From assembly GCA_965216645.1 (NCBI GenBank), contig CBDCGJ010000029.1:222199-286198 (forward strand): 64,000 nt of DNA, given 5' to 3'. Source of the stretch: CBDCGJ01 sp965216645 (GTDB lineage Bacteria; Pseudomonadota; Alphaproteobacteria; GCA-2731375). Both the position numbers and the translations under genes were made by a program. This document shows positions 8,007 through 15,920 of this stretch, piece by piece (positions within the stretch are counted from its first letter, which is position 1; each line of letters opens with the position of its first letter). The notes under the pieces are model-generated. The model did not search any database, had not been told where the DNA came from, and saw only the letters and a program-made list of their open reading frames with translations.

Positions 8007-9755
8007 TTAGCCGCGGACTTCCGCAAGAAACCGACTGACTTCGCTGCGAAGTATTTCGCCTTGATGCGATAATTCCTGGGTCGCGTTCAGAATCTGCTCC
8101 GCGGCGGCCCCGGTTTCGGACGCGGCTTGGGTAACCCCCGAAATATTCGTTGCCACGTCTCGCGTACCGGAAGCGGCCTGATCGACGCTGCCGGCTATAT
8201 TCCTGGTCGCGGCGTCTTGCTCGCCAACGGCCGTGGATACCGCTTCGGTGTTGCTGCGCACCAAGGTAATACTCGAGCCGATCTCCTCGATCGATGTCGC
8301 TGCGAGCTGCGTGACATTCTGAATGTTGGATATTTGATCGCGGATCTCCTCCGTCGCCTTGCCGGTCTGACTGGCCAGATTCTTCACTTCGGAGGCAACG
8401 ACGGCAAATCCCTTGCCCGCATCGCCGGCCCGCGCGGCCTCGATCGTTGCATTCAACGCCAACAAATTGGTCTGATCGGCGACATCCGAAATGAGCTCCA
8501 CGACCTCGCCAATTTTTTGCGCGGAGTCCACCAACTCCTTGACTGTATTGTGAGACTTTTCCGCCTTCTCTACCGTTTGGTCGGCCGCCTGCAGGGAGAG
8601 GGAAACCTGGTCCGTTATCTCCTTGATGGATCCGGCCAATTGATCGGCCGCCATGGAGACCGCTTGCACATTGGCCGCCGCTTCATCGGATGCAGTCGCC
8701 ACAACGGCCGCCTGCTTATTGCTCTGGTCCGCGGTCGACGTCATCAAGCGGGCGGAGTCCTGCATTTCCGTCGCCGCGCAGGATACCGAGTCGACGACAT
8801 GACCGATATTGGCTTCGAAATCGTTCGCCAGTTTGGCCATCATTTCGCGCTTATCCATTTCCGCCTGAATTTCGCGATCCGTTTGTTCGGCGCGCATGGT
8901 GGCCGTTTGGATGGCATTATCTCTAAAGACTTCGACGGAATTGGCCATTTCGCCAATTTCGTTTTCCAATTCCGTGGCGGGAATATCGACATCGGTGTCG
9001 CCATCCGCCAGGCTCTTCATCGCACTCGTCAGTTCCTTGACCGGCTTGGAAATCCAACGCGCGACCAAAACGGAAATCAAAGTCAATACCAGACCGGCGA
9101 CAAGAATTGCGAAGACGATGTTCCAACTAAAATCGGCGCCGCGGGCCAAGGCAGTGTCGATCGCGGTCTGAACTTCCAAAACGCCGCGCACATCGCCCAG
9201 TTGCCAGTCGTTCTTGGGCGTATCCGCACGTGCGTTATGGCAGTTTACACAAGCTTGGGCGATCATCCGATCGGCGATGCCGACGCGCACGGTCTCACGC
9301 CCATCCTTCATCTCCCGCCTGACAAAAGTCTGATCGGGATTTTTCGACAGAAACTCCCAAGCCGATTTCTGGAAATCGTCCATCGCCCGGTCTTTGCGAT
9401 TGGGAAAAGGAAAAGGGCTGTAAAGCTTGATATTCGTATCCTTTTCCGCCAGCAACTTGCTCATGTCGTGAATGAACGTGGCGGGCAACGGCACGCCCTT
9501 GTCTTCCTTACTATGGTTGAAAGACGGCTTCAGGTTGCCGTCGGCAACCACCTTTTTAATCACGTTCTTCGTGTAGTAGCCGCGTACGGCCTTGAACTGA
9601 TCGGCCGTTCTGACGGCGTTCTCGACCGCGCCCTGCCTCGCCTGATCGGCAGCCATCTTCGGCAGAAACCAGGCAGAAGCAATCACACCAACCAGCACCA
9701 TCACAGGTACCGGCAAAATGAGTATCCATTTCAAACTTTTGAACGATGACGGCAT
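8007..9755 (-). CDS. Methyl-accepting chemotaxis protein with periplasmic c-type haem sensor domain
   Basis: A 582-residue chemoreceptor. It has a first TM helix at about 9-31, a periplasmic DUF3365/Tll0287-like domain at about 35-200 with a haem-attachment motif CVNCH at residues 169-173, and a second TM at about 211-231. A HAMP domain (ISKPVKELTSAMKSLADGD...) and a cytoplasmic signalling domain follow; the hairpin reads VVELISDVADQTNLLALNAT and EAARAGDAGKGFAVVASEVK. No C-terminal CheR-tether pentapeptide is seen. A GAGGAG ribosome site precedes the ATG. No che genes are nearby, so it is an orphan transducer. Redox, oxygen or NO sensing through the haem is inferred from the domain. Confidence 0.92.
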   Translation of the reverse strand: MPSSFKSLKWILILPVPVMVLVGVIASAWFLPKMAADQARQGAVENAVRTADQFKAVRGYYTKNVIKKVVADGNLKPSFNHSKEDKGVPLPATFIHDMSKLLAEKDTNIKLYSPFPFPNRKDRAMDDFQKSAWEFLSKNPDQTFVRREMKDGRETVRVGIADRMIAQACVNCHNARADTPKNDWQLGDVRGVLEVQTAIDTALARGADFSWNIVFAILVAGLVLTLISVLVARWISKPVKELTSAMKSLADGDTDVDIPATELENEIGEMANSVEVFRDNAIQTATMRAEQTDREIQAEMDKREMMAKLANDFEANIGHVVDSVSCAATEMQDSARLMTSTADQSNKQAAVVATASDEAAANVQAVSMAADQLAGSIKEITDQVSLSLQAADQTVEKAEKSHNTVKELVDSAQKIGEVVELISDVADQTNLLALNATIEAARAGDAGKGFAVVASEVKNLASQTGKATEEIRDQISNIQNVTQLAATSIEEIGSSITLVRSNTEAVSTAVGEQDAATRNIAGSVDQAASGTRDVATNISGVTQAASETGAAAEQILNATQELSHQGEILRSEVSRFLAEVRG

Positions 9756-9983
9756 AACGAACTCCTCGGCAAAACGAGATGCAAATCAATTGCGTGCCTC
9801 GATTAGGCATAGTCCGCATAACCTCGCCGCTACATCAGCTTATTGCGCTGCCGCTCGAACGCATCGAACTGGCTGGCGGCCTATACAAGAACAGGCTTAT
9901 ATCATCGAGATGTAAAACAACCCTTAATCCGAAAAGCGCCGGATCTCTGCCCCTTCAAGGGTTTATACCAACTTTCGAGGATG

Positions 9984-10871
9984 TCACGCGGCTCTGCAGT
10001 GGGAGATCATCGCCCGCGTCAATATGGGTATCGCGGCAAGGGGGAGGTCATGCGCCATTCCCTCGATCACTTTCAAAGTCCCGTTTCGCACCGATTCCGC
10101 GGTATCCCGGCCATGCTCGATGGAGACCAGCGGATCCTCGCTGCCATGCAGCACAAGCGTCGGCGCTTCGACCTGGTGCAGCATTTTTTCGCGGCTACCG
10201 GAGGCGAGAATGGCATGGAAGTGGCGCAGCAATCCGACCGGATAGTAGCAACGGTCGAAAATACGTTCCTGCTTCGCCCGCATTTCCTCTTCAGAGACCT
10301 GGAATCCGGGGCTCGATACCTTACGGGCGATATTCATGAGATGCGCGATCGCGACATCCCGGTCGTCGCCCTTCGGCCGCGGCGCCAATAACGCGTTGAA
10401 GGCGTCCGCTTGCGGATCGGGCAGGCCCCGCCGGCCGGTCGACGACATGATGGAGATCAGGCTTCGGGTGCGTTCCGGATACGTAGCGGCGATAATCTGC
10501 GCGATCATCCCGCCCATCGATAACCCGGTGATATGCGCGTCGGCGATATCCAAGGCATCGAGCACGCCGATGGCGTCTGCGGCCAGATCGAACAGGGTAT
10601 AGCTGGCATGCACCGGTCGGCCGCGCATGGCGTCCGCCGCGGCCACGGCCAGATCCGGCATACCGGCATGGTCGAACTTGGTCGATAGGCCGACATCCCG
10701 ATTGTCGAAGCGGACGACCCGAAATCCGCCCGCGGCCAACTGCTCGCAGAAAGCGTCCGGCCAATAGATCAGCTGGGCCCCCAGTCCCATGATCAACAGG
10801 ATGGCGGGGTCGGAGGGATCGCCCAATTCCTCATACTCGATGGCAATGCCGTTGGCGGCAATCTGCGGCAT
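9984..10871 (-). CDS. Alpha/beta hydrolase
   Basis: A 295-residue alpha/beta hydrolase. The oxyanion segment is LLIMGLGAQ, the nucleophile elbow GLSMGG places Ser at residue 118, the acid lies in HGSEDPLVSIEHG and the histidine in EGMAHDLP. It belongs to the large epoxide-hydrolase/haloperoxidase/esterase branch, often near PHA or fatty-acid genes, and the substrate cannot be assigned. It lies 24 bp downstream of a second alpha/beta hydrolase in the same direction, so the two are probably co-transcribed. It is divergent from the phaC operon further upstream. Confidence 0.85.
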   Translation of the reverse strand: MPQIAANGIAIEYEELGDPSDPAILLIMGLGAQLIYWPDAFCEQLAAGGFRVVRFDNRDVGLSTKFDHAGMPDLAVAAADAMRGRPVHASYTLFDLAADAIGVLDALDIADAHITGLSMGGMIAQIIAATYPERTRSLISIMSSTGRRGLPDPQADAFNALLAPRPKGDDRDVAIAHLMNIARKVSSPGFQVSEEEMRAKQERIFDRCYYPVGLLRHFHAILASGSREKMLHQVEAPTLVLHGSEDPLVSIEHGRDTAESVRNGTLKVIEGMAHDLPLAAIPILTRAMISHCRAA

Positions 10872-10895
10872 AGGATCTATCCTTGAACCTGTCGT

Positions 10896-11675
10896 TTAGG
10901 CGGCGACGCCGCGATCGGGATTCGGGAAGGCAAAACGGCAAAAACCGGACGGCGCATCGAACGGCGACCAGTCCCCTTCCCCCTGCGCCAGTCGGTCCGC
11001 GATGACATAGAGTGCCATAGGATGGTGGCCGAGACCGTAATGACTGGAGTCGATTTCGACGTTTTCGACCGTCTCCGCCGGCGTTTGCCGGCAGCGCTGC
11101 CACGGCACCATGCCGTCGGTTCGGCTGTAGATCGCCGTCAGGGGCTGTGTGATCGGCTTCAAATCAGCAAGCTGCTTGCGCAGCTCGTCCACCGATTGGC
11201 CGGACAGAAACTCATAGAGCCGCCAGGCATGACCGGACATGGGATCGCCTTGGCTCGGCGTACCCAAAGTCACGATTTGACGCACCGCGTCGGGCATATC
11301 CGCCGCCATCTGACGCGCGTAGGTCCCGCCCAAACTCCAACCGATCAGGCTGACTTTTCGCCGGTTGCGATGTTGAATGTAATGCAAACGCTGGTTCAAC
11401 ATCGCCCGCATACCCGGCCGATAACCGACATTTCGCCCCATCTTCCAACCATAAACCCGGTAGCCGCGATCCCGGAGGAACAGACGCATCGCCTTGGTGG
11501 TCATGTCGTCCGCCGCCAGTCCCGGCAGAACCAAAACGGGATGCCCATCGCCGCGCGGCAGTTGCCGCAGCCAAGGTAAGACAGCGGCCGATGCCGCCAT
11601 TTCGAAAGGCGCACGCCATTCGGCCATGAAATGAAAAAGCGATGGCGACCCGGGCCCCGAAAAAAGATGAAACAT
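10896..11675 (-). CDS. Alpha/beta hydrolase (lipase-like)
   Basis: A 259-residue lipase-type alpha/beta hydrolase. VLVLPGLAADD holds the oxyanion strand-loop and GWSLGG the nucleophile Ser114. The segment GYRVYGWKMGRNVGYRPGM matches the PGAP1/lipase-class pattern, and TLGTPSQGDP follows. The start at 11675 has AGGA about 10 nt upstream; an internal Met at residue 18 is an alternative. There is no convincing signal peptide. It is divergent from the PhaE-like/PhaC operon, with about 215 bp between, making a role in intracellular polyester or lipid turnover possible but unproven. Confidence 0.82.
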   Translation of the reverse strand: MFHLFSGPGSPSLFHFMAEWRAPFEMAASAAVLPWLRQLPRGDGHPVLVLPGLAADDMTTKAMRLFLRDRGYRVYGWKMGRNVGYRPGMRAMLNQRLHYIQHRNRRKVSLIGWSLGGTYARQMAADMPDAVRQIVTLGTPSQGDPMSGHAWRLYEFLSGQSVDELRKQLADLKPITQPLTAIYSRTDGMVPWQRCRQTPAETVENVEIDSSHYGLGHHPMALYVIADRLAQGEGDWSPFDAPSGFCRFAFPNPDRGVAA

Positions 11676-11891
11676 GCAAATATCGTCCTGTACGCAAAAT
11701 CTTACATCTATGCCTTAAAGGAATTCCTAATTGGAAATCTGCGCCAAACAGTAGGTGAAAAGCCAATTACTGTCAAAATGACGAATATTCGGACGTCAGG
11801 TTTGACAAGCCCCGGCAGCTATGCTCTTTCGCGCCAATACCCCGCTCCGGCATTGCATGTTTTTCGCTATTCCCGACAAAGGCATTTCAAC

Positions 11892-12278
11892 ATGAACGAT
11901 CGTAAACAGGACAGCGGCACGACCGACCCGTTCGCCGCCTGGCAGAAGTTTCTGAATGACGCGGAACGTCAGCTGAACGAAAACTTCAACGAGATGATGG
12001 CGACGCCCCAGTTTGGCGAGTCCTCCCGTCTGTTCATGCAGGCGATGACCAAATACCGGGAAACCATGCACGAAGCCGGCCGTAAGTATTTCACCGCCAT
12101 GAACATGCCGACCCGGGACGATCTGGTGACCCTGGGCGAACGGCTAAGCGTGATCGAGGATCGGCTGAACAATATCGAAAATCTGTTGCGTCAGGGCGCG
12201 GAGGCGGCCGACAAGCCGGCACAGCCAAAACCACGCCGCACCAAGAAGCCGCCGAGCAAGTCCGGAGGCAAATCGTGA
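11892..12278 (+). CDS. Short PhaE-like/PHA synthase-associated protein
   Basis: A 128-residue helical protein immediately upstream of phaC. Residues 12-75 are amphipathic helix (AWQKFLNDAERQLNENFNEM...). The segment MNMPTRDDLVTLGERLSVIE followed by DRLNNIENLL matches the C-terminal part of class III synthase subunit PhaE and of PhaM/phasin-type proteins. The tail is Lys/Pro-rich (KPRRTKKPPSKSGGKS), suggesting DNA or granule-surface contact. Class III PhaE is normally about 350 residues, so this is a reduced version. It overlaps phaC by GTGA, implying a 1:1 coupled complex. A TTGACA at 11802-11807 may be part of its promoter. Function is inferred from synteny and the motif. Confidence 0.65.
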   Translation: MNDRKQDSGTTDPFAAWQKFLNDAERQLNENFNEMMATPQFGESSRLFMQAMTKYRETMHEAGRKYFTAMNMPTRDDLVTLGERLSVIEDRLNNIENLLRQGAEAADKPAQPKPRRTKKPPSKSGGKS

Positions 12279-13363
12279 GCCAGTCAAGCGCCGAAGCTTT
12301 CGAAGCGGATGCGATCGCCGGCATGGTGCCCCGCGAGTTGCAGCGCGCGCTGCAGCGGCAAGTCAAAGGCTTGGACTATTTCACTTCCAGCGCCTCCGAA
12401 GCCAGCCAAACGCCGCGGGAGGAAATCTATCGCCGCGGTACCTTAAGGCTCTACCATTATCTGCCGCAGACAGATGAGATTTATCGGGTCCCGGTCATCT
12501 TCATCATGTCCTTGGTGTCCAAGGCCTATATCTTCGATCTGGCGCCCGGACAGAGCTTCATCGAATTCATGGTGCGGGAAGGCTACGACGTCTATCTGAT
12601 CGACTGGGGAGCCCCCAGAGCGTCGGACAAGCATCTGAAGCTCGACGACTATGTCTTGGATTTCATGCCCGACTGCATTGAACGGGTCGGCGAAGACAGC
12701 GGCGTCGACGAAGTCTCGCTTGTCGCTTACTGCATGGGCGGGATGTTGGCGGCGATGTATGCCGCTTGCCATGTGGACGGTCCGCTGAAGAACATCGCCT
12801 GCTTCACCACGCCCGTCGATTTCGACGAAATGGGTTTGTTCAAGATCTGGACCGACCCGAAGCATTTCGACGCCGATCAGATCGTCGATTCCCTCGGCAA
12901 TGTACCGGCGGAAATCCTGTTGGCCGCGTTCGATATGCTGCGTCCCGCGTCGAAGGCAATCGGCCAGATCCGGCTTTGGGACAATATGTGGAACGACGAC
13001 TATGTCACCGGTTTCCGCCGTATCGATCGCTGGTCGAACGATCAAATTCCCATGGCCGGCGAGTGCTTCCGCCAGACAACCAAGGAATTGATGCAGCAAA
13101 ATCAGTTGGTTAAGAACGAATTCAAGCTGGGCGGCCAGCCCGTTCTACTCAGCAACGTCAAGGTGCCGTTGCTACATGTCGTGGCCCAACACGACCATAT
13201 CGTGCCCTACGACTCGGCCAAAGCGCTGGTCGAAGGCATAGGCAGCTCGGACAAGGAGGAAGTGATGTTGAAAGGCGGACATGTCAGCCTGGTCGCCGGC
13301 AAGAACGCGGTGACCCGGCTTTGGCCCCAGATATCGACCTGGTTGGCGGAGCGTTCCACATGA
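12275..13363 (+). CDS. phaC: Polyhydroxyalkanoate synthase, class III-type PhaC
   Basis: A 362-residue PHA synthase, the size of class III PhaC, polymerising (R)-3-hydroxyacyl-CoA into storage polyester. The lipase-like box reads AYCMGG with nucleophile Cys153. The other triad members are Asp307 (AQHDHIVP) and His336 (GGHVSL). EGYDVYLIDWGAP is the family's strand before the box. GTG 12275 has GGAGG 8 nt upstream and overlaps the PhaE-like stop. Downstream it overlaps a GNAT gene by ATGA. The first box residue is Ala rather than Gly (usual GxCxG), a mild deviation. Confidence 0.88.
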   Translation: MSQSSAEAFEADAIAGMVPRELQRALQRQVKGLDYFTSSASEASQTPREEIYRRGTLRLYHYLPQTDEIYRVPVIFIMSLVSKAYIFDLAPGQSFIEFMVREGYDVYLIDWGAPRASDKHLKLDDYVLDFMPDCIERVGEDSGVDEVSLVAYCMGGMLAAMYAACHVDGPLKNIACFTTPVDFDEMGLFKIWTDPKHFDADQIVDSLGNVPAEILLAAFDMLRPASKAIGQIRLWDNMWNDDYVTGFRRIDRWSNDQIPMAGECFRQTTKELMQQNQLVKNEFKLGGQPVLLSNVKVPLLHVVAQHDHIVPYDSAKALVEGIGSSDKEEVMLKGGHVSLVAGKNAVTRLWPQISTWLAERST

Positions 13364-13968
13364 GCCGCCGAGTGCCGAAGAACTATGCCGACCGCTATCC
13401 GCGGCGCGCCGATTTCGACGAATTGGCCGTCACGGTCCGCGCGATGGCTTCGGACGACGCCGCACGTATTACCGAATTCGCTGGAAATCTGCCGACCCAC
13501 GACCGGCTGTATTTGCAGAAGGACATCACCCAGACGGAGGTCGTCGAAGGCTGGCTAGACGACCTCGCCGCCGGCCGCATGGCCGCGGTCATGGCCCTCG
13601 ATGGCGATCGCATGATCGGCTATGCCATGGTAATCCCGTCAGAGGAGGCGTGGAGCCGCCACGTCGCCGAAATCCGCGTTGCCGTGTTGCCGGAGACCCG
13701 CGGCAAAGGTTTCGGCCGCTTCCTGACCCAGGAAGCCTTTGCCATGGCGTTGGCCTGTGAGGTGGAAAAAATGGTCGCCCGCATGACCCCGGACCAACAG
13801 GGTGGGATCGCCGCCTTTGAGGGTCTCGGCTTCCGTCCCGAGGGTCTGCTGCGCGATCACATTATCGACCAGAACGGCGACCGCCACGATCTGCTGATGA
13901 TGGGCCATGACGTGCAACGCTTCCACAGCACCATGCAGGCCTATGGCATGGGCGAGGGCCTGTCTTAA
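13360..13968 (+). CDS. GNAT family N-acetyltransferase
   Basis: A 202-residue GNAT acetyltransferase. The acetyl-CoA pyrophosphate-binding motif A is VAVLPETRGKGFGRFLTQEA, and the C-terminal FEGLGFRPEGLLRDHIIDQNG follows. ATG 13360 overlaps the phaC stop (ATGA). A longer reading frame extends upstream inside phaC, but the coupled ATG is preferred. Co-transcription with phaC raises the possibility of modifying a granule protein or a CoA-related metabolite; no direct evidence shows this. It ends one base before the stop of the convergent SUKH-like gene. Confidence 0.85.
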   Translation: MSRRVPKNYADRYPRRADFDELAVTVRAMASDDAARITEFAGNLPTHDRLYLQKDITQTEVVEGWLDDLAAGRMAAVMALDGDRMIGYAMVIPSEEAWSRHVAEIRVAVLPETRGKGFGRFLTQEAFAMALACEVEKMVARMTPDQQGGIAAFEGLGFRPEGLLRDHIIDQNGDRHDLLMMGHDVQRFHSTMQAYGMGEGLS

Positions 13969-14592
13969 TTAATCTTCGTTCGAGTCCTGCTTCGGCGGGT
14001 TCATGCCCGATGTAGATAATTGCCGCCCGTCCCCGACATTAAGGTCGACGAGCTGGCTCCAGAACGGGATGTCCCTTTCCGGCTCAGGTAATCCATCGGA
14101 TCGGTTCGGATCGAATTCCCGGATCAGATAATCGCAGAGATTTTTGCCATAAATAATTGTATCCGTTTGATAAACGGAGAAAATCGGATTGCCGGATTGA
14201 TGCGGTTCGGCAGGCAAATAACGATGGCCGAATATCGGTATCAGAACCGGCGCCATTGCAAGTTCGCGTCGGGCTACGGCGACGGCATCCGCGCCATTTT
14301 CCGGTTTCTCCGGCCAATCGGGATGCCAGAACGCATTCCTTTCGACGTCGAAACAGATACCGTTGGCGGGCCAGGCCATACGGTCGGCAATGAAGGTGGA
14401 AGATGACTCGCGCCAATTGGGAAATCGGTCGCCAATAGGCAAAGCCGTCATCAACATCTGACGCAGGTCGGGTGGAAAACGAAACCTGTGCAGGTTCTCC
14501 GCTTCCGTAATCTCGCGATCGTCCAGGCCGTCCGTAAAAGTTACGCCCCAACCGCGTAACTTCGCCAAGACCGCGTCCAAACCTTGGGTCAT
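13969..14592 (-). CDS. SMI1/KNR4 (SUKH)-family-like protein
   Basis: A 207-residue soluble protein with features of the SUKH fold. DREITEAENLHRFRFPPDLR is the characteristic E-x-x-hh-P-xx-h segment, followed by a mixed alpha/beta body with PIFGHRYLPAEP and GNPIFSVYQTDTIIYG, common in SMI1/KNR4 proteins. Members often serve as immunity proteins against contact-dependent or polymorphic toxins, but housekeeping members exist and no toxin gene is adjacent. It is followed on the same strand by no partner; the cNMP-binding gene lies 7 bp upstream and may be co-transcribed. Confidence 0.65.
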   Translation of the reverse strand: MTQGLDAVLAKLRGWGVTFTDGLDDREITEAENLHRFRFPPDLRQMLMTALPIGDRFPNWRESSSTFIADRMAWPANGICFDVERNAFWHPDWPEKPENGADAVAVARRELAMAPVLIPIFGHRYLPAEPHQSGNPIFSVYQTDTIIYGKNLCDYLIREFDPNRSDGLPEPERDIPFWSQLVDLNVGDGRQLSTSGMNPPKQDSNED

Positions 14593-14599
14593 GGCGCGA

Positions 14600-15073
14600 C
14601 TACAGCGAAGATTGCAGCACCACGTTTTGATTGGCGTCGCGGAGCATGCGGCAAAAACGGGTAAGCAGGTTCATCATCGCGTCTGGATGCGCCTTCAACA
14701 AGTCGCGGAAGACGTCGCCTGGCACGGTTAAGGTCTCGCAGTCGGTCAAAGCTCGGATGCCGGCGGAACGCATGCCGCCGTCGATCGCCGTGACTTCGCC
14801 AAAATAACTCGGTGCGGTCAATCGGCCCAACTCCACCTCGCCGCCGGCCGGGTTGTACGTCACAACGGTGACCCGGCCCGATGTCAGGAAAAAAACCTCG
14901 TGGCCGGTATCGTTCAGGCTGATGATTTGCTCGCCTAGGCGAAATCGTACGCGCTTGAACTGGCTGGCCATGGCTTGTAACGCCGAAGAAGGCAAACCTT
15001 CGAACAGGTCGAAGCTTTCGAGCTCGTTGCTGGTGACCGCCTCGCCGGCTGCTTGGTTCTGCCCTGAATTCAT
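14600..15073 (-). CDS. Stand-alone cyclic nucleotide-binding (Crp-type sensor) domain protein
   Basis: A 157-residue protein made almost entirely of one cNMP-binding beta-roll: FDLFEGLPSSALQAMASQ, FRLGEQIISLNDTGHEVFFL, GRVTVVTY and the phosphate-binding cassette SYFGEVTAIDGGMRSAGIRA. The cassette keeps the FGE and a downstream RSA pattern, so ligand binding is plausible. There is no helix-turn-helix, so it cannot act like Crp by itself. It may be a regulatory subunit for another protein. It is divergent from the DUF3299 operon; the 175-bp gap holds the shared dyad and a 25-bp palindrome. Confidence 0.85.
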   Translation of the reverse strand: MNSGQNQAAGEAVTSNELESFDLFEGLPSSALQAMASQFKRVRFRLGEQIISLNDTGHEVFFLTSGRVTVVTYNPAGGEVELGRLTAPSYFGEVTAIDGGMRSAGIRALTDCETLTVPGDVFRDLLKAHPDAMMNLLTRFCRMLRDANQNVVLQSSL

Positions 15074-15173
15074 CGGACTGCCTTCACAATCGCCTAAAAT
15101 ATCGTTGTATTAAGTCACTGTCTTACTTGGCAAAGATGGCCAGGAGCAAGTAAATTCACAAAGACGCGATAAT

Positions 15174-15184
15174 GTCGCGGCGAC
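15174..15184 (+). promoter_or_regulatory. Operator-like palindrome GTCGCGGCGAC upstream of the zrgA-like operon
   Basis: GTCGC-G-GCGAC is a perfect 11-bp dyad, directly after GATAAT (15168-15173), a possible -10 box. The 20-mer at 15169-15188 matches that at 7143-7162 upstream of the Nudix gene in 17 positions. It lies 65 bp before the DUF3299 start and 101 bp from the divergent cNMP-binding gene. Confidence 0.4.
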
Positions 15185-15197
15185 TTGGACATAAAGA

Positions 15198-15222
15198 AGC
15201 GGCCCAAGTAATATTGGCCGCT
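15198..15222. promoter_or_regulatory. 25-bp imperfect palindrome upstream of the DUF3299 gene
   Basis: The outer arms AGCGGCC and GGCCGCT are perfect complements. Two further A-T pairs continue inwards after one mismatch, around a centre at 15210. It ends 26 bp before the ATG at 15249, a position where it could be an operator or a leader hairpin. The metal-handling operon makes a metalloregulator such as Zur a candidate, but the sequence does not resemble a Zur site that I can name. Confidence 0.4.
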
Positions 15223-15248
15223 CTAATCGACCGGCGGCTGGAACGCTT

Positions 15249-15920
15249 ATGCATCACGGACTGAAAAAATTTATTGGCGGCTGCTTTGCGGTCGTCCTCC
15301 TGCTTCCGATTCTCGCGTTGTCGAAATCGGACCGGACCTTGAGTTGGCAGGACTTGGCACCGCCGGCGAAGGATTTGCGGGCGCCGTTCGCCCATTTGAA
15401 GGAAGAACTGCTTTACGATCTCAACCGACTTTACAGCCTGAATAGATGGCAAAAGGAGGGAAAGATCGAGGAAGGCAGCGAGCTCGAGAAAGAAGCGGAC
15501 GAACTGCGTGCGAACCTGAAGGCGGCAAACCAGGATGTCGACGATCTGCTCAAGAAGATCGACCATGCCATGGCCGAATTCGAGAAACAGCAGTCAACGC
15601 CGGTCGCGGATTTGGACGGCGAAACCGTCCGCATCCCAGGTTACGTCCTACCGTTGGAGTTCGGCGGCGACGCGGTCAGCGAATTTTTCCTGGTACCCTA
15701 TGTCGGCGCCTGTATCCACACACCGCCACCGCCGGCCAATCAGATTGTGCTGGTGAAGCTGAACCAGAGCTATAAGGTGAAGAATCTGTACGACGCGGTC
15801 TGGGTGACCGGTAAACTGACCATTGCCAAGCATGACCGGGAACTCGGCTACCGAGACGGCGCCGGCAAGGTCACGACAACTTACGAACTAGCTGGAACAG
15901 CGGTGGTACCCTACGAATGA
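15249..15920 (+). CDS. DUF3299 domain protein, first gene of a ZrgA-like metal operon
   Basis: A 223-residue exported protein. The N-terminal hydrophobic segment FIGGCFAVVLLLPILAL acts as signal or anchor. A coiled-coil region at about residues 65-115 (rich in E, K, L, N) precedes the DUF3299 domain. The domain contains DLDGETVRIPGYVLPLEFGG, FFLVPYVGACIHTPPPPANQ with a Cys-Ile-His metal-ligand-like motif, and a C-terminal beta sandwich. In Vibrio cholerae the zrg zinc-uptake locus groups a ZrgA family protein with ABC components and, as I recall, a protein of this type. It overlaps zrgA by 4 bp (ATGA). Confidence 0.82.
   Translation: MHHGLKKFIGGCFAVVLLLPILALSKSDRTLSWQDLAPPAKDLRAPFAHLKEELLYDLNRLYSLNRWQKEGKIEEGSELEKEADELRANLKAANQDVDDLLKKIDHAMAEFEKQQSTPVADLDGETVRIPGYVLPLEFGGDAVSEFFLVPYVGACIHTPPPPANQIVLVKLNQSYKVKNLYDAVWVTGKLTIAKHDRELGYRDGAGKVTTTYELAGTAVVPYE

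Noticed and set aside
8127..9749. Plus-strand open frame of 540 codons
   Set aside because: Shadow of the chemoreceptor gene; its residue composition is rich in Arg/Gly/His without motifs.
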